Shown: one piece after another, positions 1 to 5,736 of the stretch | Layout: the number at the start of each line of letters is the position of its first letter | Numbering within the stretch: position 1 is the first letter of the stretch | DNA from: Ilumatobacteraceae bacterium | Lineage (GTDB): Bacteria; Actinomycetota; Acidimicrobiia; Acidimicrobiales; Ilumatobacteraceae | Assembly: GCA_016463105.1 (NCBI GenBank) | Contig: JAEMRY010000070.1 | Location: forward strand, 1 to 6,295 | Direction of reading: 5' to 3' | Length of the DNA: 6,295 bases | Position numbers and translations under genes: made by a program | The notes under the pieces: generated by a model | What the model saw: only the letters and a program-made list of their open reading frames with translations | Told to the model about the DNA's origin: nothing | Databases searched by the model: none

Positions 1-16
1 TAACAGGGTTGGCGGG

Positions 17-1465
17 TTACAAATTCGGGGTTCGGTGCGCCCATGGTTGGGCGGTTTCGAGTTGTGATGCGATGCGAATGAGCAAATCTTCACGTCCGTA
101 TGCGGCAACAATTTGTATACCGACTGGAATACCGTCAGATGTCCATTGCAACGGAATGTTTATTGCAGGTTGGCCAGTTGTATTGAATGGAGGAGTCAAC
201 GGAATCCATTCGCCAGCAATTCGTAATGCATTCATTTGATTTTCTGGTTCGTTTTTGATTGTGCCAATCAGCATTGGCAGTCGCGCCATTGTTGGTGTAA
301 CCAAAAGATCAAAGCCGTCGGCCCACCACTGTTGAACTAGTCGCCGAAAAGTCACTGAGGCAACAACTGACCTGGCGTAATCAGTAGCAGTTTTTGTGGC
401 GGCGAATTCTGCCATTGTCCAGTTCATGAATTCGATATCGTCTTTAACAACTTCGCGCCCGAGCATTTGACCTAAAAAGTCACGAGCAATTGACATGTTT
501 GTCGACCACATCGCAGTGAACTTTCCGGCGAAGTCTGCTTGCTCGAGTGCTTTTGGCCACGAGTTTTCAACATGATGTCCGAGAGATTCGAGAAGTTTGC
601 AAGTGTCACGAACTGCCTGAACGCATTCGCTATCCATTTGACCACCAACTGGATGATGATCAATAAAACCGATGCGAAGTTTGCCAGGGTCTTGGCCAAC
701 TTCTTGAATGTACGGTCTTGTCGGTGCTGCTGCGATTACGCGGTCACCGACGCCTGGGCCATGTGTTGCATCAAGTAGCGCAGCCGTGTCGCGCACAGTT
801 CGCGTGACCGCGAAGTGCACGCTGAAGTTTGCCTCATCACCGAACGGTGCAAGTGAGATGCGACCTTGCGAAGTTTTTAATCCAACGAGACCACAACACG
901 AAGCGGGCACGCGAATACTTCCGCCGCCATCGCTGGCATGTGCCATCGGAATAATTCCTGAGGCAACTGCTGCGGCGCTTCCGCCACTTGATCCACCTGG
1001 TGTCATTGAAAGATTCCAAGGATTTCGAGTTGCGCCCCACGCAAGTGGCTCGGTGACCGGCACGCTTCCGAACTCTGGTGAGTTGCCCCGACCGAAAGGA
1101 ATTAATCCTGTATCAATAAATCGCTGAACTAATAACGAATTTGCCGGCGCGATGTATTTGGCATTTTTAAGCGCGATATTGCCGTTTGACATGTGTTGCC
1201 CCGCAAACGGTGCGCCGAGATCTTTCAAAATAAATGGCACACCACCAAACTTGTGCTTTGAGTTTGATTTGAATTTTTTTGCAAGTTCACGAGCATGTTC
1301 GAACCAAGTGATGTTGATTGCGTTGATCGGTGAGTTGAACTCGGTCGTTCTTTCAATTGCTGCTTCAAGAAGTTCAAGTGCCGAAACTTTGCCTGTGCTG
1401 ACTAATTCTGCTTGACCGAGACCATCGATCCAGCGAGTTTGTTGTGCAAGAGGTGAAAGTGTCAT
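17..1465 (-). CDS. Amidase-signature family hydrolase (NylA/aryl-acylamidase-like)
   Basis: Complete 482-residue amidase-signature enzyme, predicted to hydrolyse a carboxamide to an acid plus an amine or ammonia in the cytoplasm; no signal peptide is seen. The family's Ser-cisSer-Lys triad is intact: Lys81 in PFILKDLG, cis-Ser159 in PGGSSGGSAAAVA and nucleophile Ser183 in DGGGSIRVPAS (numbered from the ATG). The spacings of 78 and 24 residues equal those I recall for 6-aminohexanoate-cyclic-dimer hydrolase NylA (Lys72, Ser150, Ser174). CCGLVGLKTSQGRIS follows, with Thr replacing the usual Pro of GLKP. The C-terminal part has LLVTPTMARLP and FNTTGQPAINIP, both typical of the family. GatA of the Glu-tRNA amidotransferase is less likely, because no gatB or gatC is adjacent and the DGGGSIRVPASCCG block fits the NylA-like group. 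I chose the ATG at 1465 over the in-frame GTG at 1471 because the promoter puts the transcript start at the ATG. Substrate unknown. The gene diverges from an MFS exporter. Its terminator, if any, lies outside the window. Confidence 0.93.
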   Translation of the reverse strand: MTLSPLAQQTRWIDGLGQAELVSTGKVSALELLEAAIERTTEFNSPINAINITWFEHARELAKKFKSNSKHKFGGVPFILKDLGAPFAGQHMSNGNIALKNAKYIAPANSLLVQRFIDTGLIPFGRGNSPEFGSVPVTEPLAWGATRNPWNLSMTPGGSSGGSAAAVASGIIPMAHASDGGGSIRVPASCCGLVGLKTSQGRISLAPFGDEANFSVHFAVTRTVRDTAALLDATHGPGVGDRVIAAAPTRPYIQEVGQDPGKLRIGFIDHHPVGGQMDSECVQAVRDTCKLLESLGHHVENSWPKALEQADFAGKFTAMWSTNMSIARDFLGQMLGREVVKDDIEFMNWTMAEFAATKTATDYARSVVASVTFRRLVQQWWADGFDLLVTPTMARLPMLIGTIKNEPENQMNALRIAGEWIPLTPPFNTTGQPAINIPLQWTSDGIPVGIQIVAAYGREDLLIRIASQLETAQPWAHRTPNL

Positions 1466-1471
1466 AGACAC

Positions 1472-1500
1472 AGTTTATATATACGTATCTAATGCGTCAA
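1472..1500 (-). promoter_or_regulatory. Sigma70-type promoter of the amidase gene, leaderless geometry
   Basis: Read on the minus strand, TTGACG (1500-1495) is a near-consensus -35 box. It is followed by a 17-base spacer and TAAACT (1477-1472), which fits the actinobacterial TAnnnT -10 pattern. Only six bases separate the -10 box from the ATG at 1465, so transcription should start at or within a base of the A of the start codon. No Shine-Dalgarno sequence fits in that space. The sequence therefore suggests a leaderless mRNA, which is common in actinobacteria. The -35 box lies inside the left arm of an inverted repeat, so a regulator bound there could block RNA polymerase. Confidence 0.68.
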
Positions 1501-1521
1501 AAAGAAGTACCGTATTGACGC
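1494..1521. promoter_or_regulatory. Inverted repeat GCGTCAA-N14-TTGACGC, possible operator
   Basis: Two perfect 7-base arms, GCGTCAA at 1494-1500 and TTGACGC at 1515-1521, are separated by 14 bases in the 57-base gap between the divergent amidase and exporter genes. Arm centres are 21 bp apart, about two helical turns, so both half-sites face the same side of the DNA, as in sites for dimeric regulators. The left arm overlaps the amidase -35 box and the right arm ends one base before the exporter GTG. A protein bound here could act on both genes. No regulator gene is present in the window. Chance is possible, because one arm is itself a -35-like sequence. Confidence 0.4.
1508..1513 (+). promoter_or_regulatory. 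Candidate -10 box for the MFS exporter
   Basis: TACCGT matches the loose TAnnnT -10 pattern and ends nine bases before the GTG start at 1523, giving a nearly leaderless transcript. No good -35 lies 16-18 bases upstream. The only purine-rich stretch, AAAGAAG at 1501-1507, is 15 bases from the GTG, too far for a normal Shine-Dalgarno sequence. The box sits between the arms of the inverted repeat. Support is weak. Confidence 0.25.
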
Positions 1522-1522
1522 T

Positions 1523-2782
1523 GTGAATACACCAGAAACAAACCAAGCAATTAATCTCTCGGCGCGCGAGGTGTTTCAATCGCCAGCAGTTAAGTCATTT
1601 ATTATTGCGAACTCGGCTTTGTATGTTGGCTTGATGTTGCAAGCAGCCACTCTTGGCAAACACGTTTACGACATCACTGGCCGCGAACTTGATATTGGTT
1701 GGCTTGGTCTTGCCGAATTTTTGCCAATCGCGTTATTGGTTTTCGTCACGGGCAGTGTCGCCGACCGATATAACCGCCGCCGTGTTGCAGTGGTGGCAAT
1801 GCTTGGCGAATTTGCATGCGCTTTGGCTCTTGTGGGCTATTCGCTGACCAACCCAACGAATGTGTTGCCGATTTTCGTAATTGCAGTTTTTTATGGCACA
1901 TCACGAGCGTTTGTTTCGCCAGCAATGCGTTCAATCGGGCCGATGATTGCGCCAGAAAATGGGTTGCCACAAATGGTGGCGATGTATTCGACGGTTTGGA
2001 CTGGTGCAATGATTGTTGGCCCAGCGATGTCTGGGTTTTTGTATGCCGCGGCGCCATGGATTGCATATGCAACCGCTGCAGGTTTGATTGCGCTTGGGAT
2101 AATTCTGATCTCGCGAATCAAACTCAAAATAATTTCAGATCAGCCAGCGAAAACCGAGAAGCCAACACTGCATTCGGCGATGGAAGGTTTGCGATTTATT
2201 AAACGCACACCTATTTTGTTGGCAGCGATCTCACTTGACTTGTTTGCCGTGCTTTTTGGCGGAGCAATTGCATTGTTGCCAGTGATTGCTAAAGATCAAC
2301 TTCTTGTTGGGGATGTTGCATACGGATGGTTGCGTGCTGCCGCTGGCATCGGTGCAGCAAGTACGGCTGCTTTGTTGGCATTCAAACCAATTCGGCGTCA
2401 TGTTGGTCGGGCAATGCTGATCGCAGTTGGTGTTTTTGGTGCAGGAACAATCGTGCTCGGGTTGACACACAACTACTGGGTGGCATTTTTCGCAGTGATG
2501 ATTCTGAGTGCGGGTGACATGATCAGTGTGTTTGTGCGCGGAGCGATCGTGCCATTAGTTACCCCAGACGACAAACGAGGACGTGTGTCAGCAGTCGAAA
2601 ATGTATTTATCGGCGCGACAAACGAACTTGGGGCGTTTGAGTCAGGAGCGATGTCTCAAGTAGTTGGCGTTCAGGCCACTGTTGTTGGTGGCGGAATCGC
2701 AACACTCGGCATCGTCGGAATTTGGTGGTTCAAATTCAAACAATTACGAAATATTGATACGTTCGACGAACTAACACAATAG
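1523..2782 (+). CDS. MFS transporter, EntS/MFS_3-like exporter
   Basis: Complete 419-residue inner-membrane protein of the major facilitator superfamily with about twelve hydrophobic helices, first near residues 26-45 and last near 383-403. The loop between helices 2 and 3 carries the MFS signature motif GSVADRYNRRR at residues 77-87. A cytoplasmic linker (about 198-228, charged, ending HSAMEGLRFIKRTP) joins the two six-helix halves. The segment around 350-375, DDKRGRVSAVENVFIG followed by NELGAFESG, is characteristic of the EntS-like MFS_3 group, whose known members export siderophores, drugs or other small molecules using the proton gradient. The substrate cannot be read from the sequence. 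GTG at 1523 is the only usual start: upstream in this frame a TAA occurs at 1490-1492 with no ATG or other GTG after it. The divergent arrangement with the amidase and the shared dyad suggest, but do not prove, a common regulator. Confidence 0.92.
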   Translation: MNTPETNQAINLSAREVFQSPAVKSFIIANSALYVGLMLQAATLGKHVYDITGRELDIGWLGLAEFLPIALLVFVTGSVADRYNRRRVAVVAMLGEFACALALVGYSLTNPTNVLPIFVIAVFYGTSRAFVSPAMRSIGPMIAPENGLPQMVAMYSTVWTGAMIVGPAMSGFLYAAAPWIAYATAAGLIALGIILISRIKLKIISDQPAKTEKPTLHSAMEGLRFIKRTPILLAAISLDLFAVLFGGAIALLPVIAKDQLLVGDVAYGWLRAAAGIGAASTAALLAFKPIRRHVGRAMLIAVGVFGAGTIVLGLTHNYWVAFFAVMILSAGDMISVFVRGAIVPLVTPDDKRGRVSAVENVFIGATNELGAFESGAMSQVVGVQATVVGGGIATLGIVGIWWFKFKQLRNIDTFDELTQ

Positions 2783-2823
2783 AAGCAAGTAGTTTTTCGC
2801 CCGCTCGCAACACCCATTAGTCG

Positions 2824-2832
2824 TGCGATAAT
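2824..2832 (+). promoter_or_regulatory. Extended -10 promoter for the molybdoenzyme gene
   Basis: TGCGATAAT combines a TGn extension with GATAAT (2827-2832), five of six matches to the -10 consensus. It ends six bases before the ATG at 2839, the same distance as for the amidase, which implies a leaderless transcript starting at the ATG. No convincing -35 box is seen 16-18 bases upstream, as expected for extended -10 promoters. It lies in the 56-base gap after the exporter gene, so the molybdoenzyme probably has its own transcript even though the genes are co-directional. Confidence 0.6.
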
Positions 2833-2838
2833 AGATGA

Positions 2839-4818
2839 ATGGATGAAGTTTTGCTGCGTACTGCGTGTCCGCTTGACTGTCCTGATGCATGCTCACTTGA
2901 AGTCACACTCACGATGGGTCGAATCACAAAAATTGATGCGGCACCTGTAGATGAAATGTCAAATCCATTAACAGATGGCTGGATTTGCAAAAAAGTGAAA
3001 CACCATGCCGACAGGGTTTATTCACCAGAACGAATTATGACGCCGTTAATTCGGATCGGTAAAAAAGGTGACGGTGAGTTTCGCCAAGCATCATGGGATG
3101 AAGCACTTGATTTAGTCGCCGCAAAAATAACTGACGCAGTAAAAAATTATGGCGTTGATTCGGTGTTGCCATATTTATATAACTCGTCGGCATCAAAACT
3201 TGAAGCAAATTATTTAACGCCACATTTATTTGCCCGACTCGGTGCTCCAGAAATCTTGCCCACCATTTGTGCAGCCACTTATGGGGCCGCATGGGATCAA
3301 ATGTTTGGTGAGATGTTGAGTATCGACACCCTCGATGTCGTAGACGCCAAACTTGTTGTCGTCTGGGGTGCGAACCCAGCCGTGAGCGGCACACACTTAT
3401 TGCCGCTGTTGGCAAAAGTACAGAAGGCTGGGGGCAAACTTGTTGTCATTGACCCTCGAGCAACTGGCACCGCATCGCGAGCAGATTTGCATCTTGCAGT
3501 GCGACCAGGCACGGATGTTGTTTTGGCGTACGCATTGGCAAATGAATTGGTGCGCACCAATCGTGTTGATCGTGAATTTATCGAGACTCACACAACTGGC
3601 AGCAAAGAATTTTTAGCAGCAGCAACTAAATATTCGCTTGAAGATGCAAGCAACATTTGCGGTGTCTCGCTTGATATGGTTCGCGAACTTGCAGAGTTGA
3701 TTGCCACCGTCAAGCCTGCGGTTTTGCGAATGGGTTACGGCCCCGAAAGAAACCGAAACGGCGGCAGCAGCGTTTTGGCAGTGCTCGGTTTGTGGGTCGT
3801 GGCTGGCAACTTCGGCACACGTGGCTCTGGGATTTTGGCATCAACTAGTGATGGATTTTCTGTAAATGTGAACGCGACTTGGCCAGACAATATTCAGCCA
3901 CCAATTCGTCGCAAACTAAACATGAATCATGTGGCTCGAGTATTGCGTGGCGATGTTGGTGCGTGGCCTGTGTCAGCGAAAGTTTTGGTAATTCAAGGTG
4001 CTAATCCTGCTGTTACTGCGGTAGACCAGATCGGCATGCTTGCTGGGCTGGCTTGTGAAGATGTTTTCACTGTGTTACACGAGCAAGTGATGACAGATAC
4101 GGCAAAATTTGCCGATGTGGTGTTGCCGGCGACTACACATTTTGAAGTGCACGACCTAGTGGGTTCATATGGCACGTATTCGGCCCAAGTGATTGAGCCA
4201 GTGATCAATCGTGTTGGCGAATCGCGATCTAATAACGAGTTTGCAACTGGATTGGCGACGCGGCTTGGTTTCGAGGCCGAAGAGTTCAACAGTGATCCGC
4301 AATTTATTGCTGATCGTATTTCTGTGCAACGCAATCAGGCTGTGCAGTTGCGTGAAGTTGGTACGACTGTGCAATTCGCAGACACTTGGCCGAGTTTCAC
4401 TGATGAGCGTGCCCAACTATTTGCACCAAATAGCGAGTTGCCTGTGCCGCAATATCGTGCTGCGCAAGAAAAGAATCAGTTGGTATTGATAACACCTGCA
4501 ACTTCGCACACGATTAATTCGATGTTCGCTGATACTGATCCGCCTCGGGTGGCGATCTCTATGAATCCGGATGATGCAAAAGCTCGCAATCTCGCCGATG
4601 CGCAACGAGTTCGAGTGCACAACGATAGAGCATCACTTGAAATAGATTTGGTGATCGATAAAACTTTGCGTCCGGGTGTGTGTTTTATACCAAAAGGTTT
4701 GTGGTTGCGCGCAACTAATCAGGGTTTGACTGCGAACGCGTTTGCAACTGACGAACTAAATGATCTCGCTAGTGGTGCTTGCTTTAATGATGCTCGGGTC
4801 GAAGTGACGGCTGTGTGA
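2839..4818 (+). CDS. Molybdopterin [4Fe-4S] oxidoreductase, FdhF/BisC-like (COG0243)
   Basis: Complete 659-residue catalytic subunit of the DMSO reductase superfamily. Domains in order: an N-terminal iron-sulfur domain with Cys10, Cys14, Cys18 and Cys50 (CX3CX3CX31C, in ACPLDCPDAC and GWICKKV), expected to hold a [4Fe-4S] cluster; the main molybdopterin domain with SWDEALDLVA (85-94), VVWGANPAVSG (174-184), VIDPRATGTASRADLHLAVRP (203-223) and a second VIQGANPAV (384-392); HEQVMTDTAKFADVVLPATTH (414-434); and a C-terminal molydopterin-dinucleotide-binding barrel at about 548-657. No Tat or Sec signal is present, so it should be cytoplasmic. The segment TICAATYGAAW (142-152), where related enzymes place the Mo ligand, has no Sec and no Cys at the position I align with the ligand; Tyr148 falls there, but the alignment is by eye. 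The substrate is unknown: a formate dehydrogenase, reductase or non-redox role cannot be told apart. No electron-transfer subunit, chaperone or cofactor gene is adjacent. The downstream SGNH gene overlaps by four bases. Confidence 0.93.
   Translation: MDEVLLRTACPLDCPDACSLEVTLTMGRITKIDAAPVDEMSNPLTDGWICKKVKHHADRVYSPERIMTPLIRIGKKGDGEFRQASWDEALDLVAAKITDAVKNYGVDSVLPYLYNSSASKLEANYLTPHLFARLGAPEILPTICAATYGAAWDQMFGEMLSIDTLDVVDAKLVVVWGANPAVSGTHLLPLLAKVQKAGGKLVVIDPRATGTASRADLHLAVRPGTDVVLAYALANELVRTNRVDREFIETHTTGSKEFLAAATKYSLEDASNICGVSLDMVRELAELIATVKPAVLRMGYGPERNRNGGSSVLAVLGLWVVAGNFGTRGSGILASTSDGFSVNVNATWPDNIQPPIRRKLNMNHVARVLRGDVGAWPVSAKVLVIQGANPAVTAVDQIGMLAGLACEDVFTVLHEQVMTDTAKFADVVLPATTHFEVHDLVGSYGTYSAQVIEPVINRVGESRSNNEFATGLATRLGFEAEEFNSDPQFIADRISVQRNQAVQLREVGTTVQFADTWPSFTDERAQLFAPNSELPVPQYRAAQEKNQLVLITPATSHTINSMFADTDPPRVAISMNPDDAKARNLADAQRVRVHNDRASLEIDLVIDKTLRPGVCFIPKGLWLRATNQGLTANAFATDELNDLASGACFNDARVEVTAV
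4815..4818 (+). promoter_or_regulatory. GTGA stop/start overlap, likely translational coupling
   Basis: The TGA stop of the molybdoenzyme gene (4816-4818) overlaps the GTG start of the next gene (4815-4817). Such four-base overlaps usually mean co-transcription and restart by the terminating ribosome. No strong Shine-Dalgarno sequence precedes the GTG; the upstream bases GAAGTGACGG (4801-4810) are only weakly purine-rich. Coupling would tie production of the two proteins together. Confidence 0.65.
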
Positions 4819-5684
4819 CGCGAATTCGAAAATTATTAAGTTTTTCAGTTGCAAGTTTTGCACTTATAAGTTGCTCATCTTTCAATAGCAACGCAAACAG
4901 CGAAACCAATATTTTGTCTGGTGTCGGGCGAATTCCGGGCTATGACTTCGGTACAGCGATCACGCTTCCTGAAGGATTTGAAATTGAACTTCCAGAAATT
5001 GTAGGTGGTTCAATCGGACCAAAAGCCAGCGGTAGCCGTCTTTTGATGATCGGCGATTCAATAATGGCGTCAACTTCAAGTCGTTACGGTAACGAAATGT
5101 GCGCTGCTCTGGTGCCATTGGGTTGGCAAGTTGCGATTGAAGCAGAAGCAAGTCGATTCGCCGAATTTGGTGTTCGCGTTTTAGATCAAAGAATGAATGC
5201 CGAAGCCGGTTGGGATGCTGCGGTCATCTTTTTAGGCACAAATTACGAAGGCAATAAAGATTCGTATTCAAAGCAGATAACCAAGATGATCGACAAACTT
5301 AATCCGCGACCTGTGTTGCTGGTAAATACTTCGTTATTTAGAAATGCACAACGCGAAGTGAATGCAGCGATCACAGTTATCGCAGGTCAAAATAAAAATG
5401 TTTCAATATTGGATTGGGCATTGATTTCTAAGACAAAGGGAGTCTTGAGCGACGACGGAGTCCATTTGTCGCCAAAAGGTCGAAGCGTGTTCGCAGTGGC
5501 AGTCGCGCGGGCTTTGGATATAGCGCCATTTCGTGAAGGCGAATGCCTTGAATCAAAGTTTCGGGATGATTCGGCAGCGGGCAAAGATGTGATGCCAGAA
5601 ACTGAAGGCACCTTGTTTGCGCCGACGGTTGAAACAACTTTGCCGACAGGTTCAACACTGCCGACTCAAACTACGCTGCCGTAA
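4815..5684 (+). CDS. Secreted SGNH-hydrolase-domain lipoprotein
   Basis: Complete 289-residue protein. The N-terminus MTRIRKLL is positively charged, followed by a hydrophobic stretch and the lipobox LISC with Cys20, so it is predicted to be exported and lipid-anchored on the outer face of the membrane. A linker (about 21-73) leads to an SGNH/GDSL fold: block I LLMIGDSIMAS (76-86) with nucleophile Ser82, a likely oxyanion-hole Gly119, block III FLGTN (139-143) with Asn143, and block V DDGVHLSPKGR (213-223) with the Asp214/His217 pair. The core resembles SGNH domains attached to membrane acyltransferases, which act on acyl or acetyl esters of cell-wall glycans, but this protein has no acyltransferase membrane domain. 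Its last 16 residues repeat T-T-L-P units. The GTG start is chosen because it overlaps the preceding stop and places the signal peptide at the N-terminus. An esterase or O-acetyl-modifying role at the cell envelope is inferred; the substrate is unknown. Confidence 0.85.
   Translation: MTRIRKLLSFSVASFALISCSSFNSNANSETNILSGVGRIPGYDFGTAITLPEGFEIELPEIVGGSIGPKASGSRLLMIGDSIMASTSSRYGNEMCAALVPLGWQVAIEAEASRFAEFGVRVLDQRMNAEAGWDAAVIFLGTNYEGNKDSYSKQITKMIDKLNPRPVLLVNTSLFRNAQREVNAAITVIAGQNKNVSILDWALISKTKGVLSDDGVHLSPKGRSVFAVAVARALDIAPFREGECLESKFRDDSAAGKDVMPETEGTLFAPTVETTLPTGSTLPTQTTLP
5634..5681 (+). repeat. Three TTLP-type units at the C-terminus of the SGNH lipoprotein
   Basis: Residues 274-289 contain TTLP, STLP and TTLP, separated by TGS-like and TQ linkers and ending at the stop codon. 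The codons differ between copies (aca-act-ttg-ccg, tca-aca-ctg-ccg, act-acg-ctg-ccg), so the units are similar as protein more than as DNA. Thr/Pro-rich tails like this are common in exported actinobacterial proteins and may serve as a flexible, possibly glycosylated, wall-spanning segment. That role is inferred. Confidence 0.6.
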
Positions 5685-5701
5685 AGCAGTAGTAGTGGCT
5701 G

Positions 5702-5707
5702 TAATCT
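5702..5707 (+). promoter_or_regulatory. Weak candidate -10 box for the F420 oxidoreductase gene
   Basis: TAATCT fits TAnnnT and would give a transcript start near 5714 with a leader of roughly 23 bases that includes the Shine-Dalgarno sequence. No -35 box or TGn extension supports it. The gene may instead be read through from the upstream gene, which ends 52 bases before it, with no terminator visible between. Confidence 0.22.
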
Positions 5708-5722
5708 CTTAAATACCAAACA

Positions 5723-5729
5723 GAGAGAG
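5723..5729 (+). promoter_or_regulatory. Shine-Dalgarno sequence GAGAGAG
   Basis: A purine run, GAGAGAG, ends seven bases before the ATG at 5737. It fixes that ATG as the start of the F420 oxidoreductase gene. It also contrasts with the amidase and molybdoenzyme genes, which have no such site and appear leaderless. Confidence 0.6.
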
Positions 5730-5736
5730 CATCAAA

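Noticed and set aside
708..1127. 139-codon open frame on the plus strand inside the amidase
   Set aside because: Fully antisense to a clear amidase, covers its most conserved motifs, and its protein has no recognisable domain.
1466..1471. Longer amidase start at the in-frame GTG (1471)
   Set aside because: It lies directly against the -10 box TAAACT, upstream of the expected transcript start, so it would not be in the mRNA.
1746..2072. 108-codon minus-strand open frame inside the exporter gene
   Set aside because: Antisense shadow of conserved MFS helices; no start signal or recognisable protein features.
2783..2800. T-run after the exporter stop as an intrinsic terminator
   Set aside because: Five Ts are present (GTTTTTCG) but no stable GC-rich hairpin precedes them.
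2839..2920. Tat export signal on the molybdoenzyme
   Set aside because: The protein begins MDEVLLRTACPLDCPDAC with the cluster cysteines at residue 10; there is no twin-arginine motif or hydrophobic stretch.
3035..3415. 126-codon minus-strand open frame inside the molybdoenzyme gene
   Set aside because: Opposite to conserved molybdopterin-domain sequence; composition is typical of an antisense shadow.
5676..5689. Small hairpin CTGC...GCAG around the SGNH stop as a terminator
   Set aside because: The stem is only four base pairs and no T-run follows.
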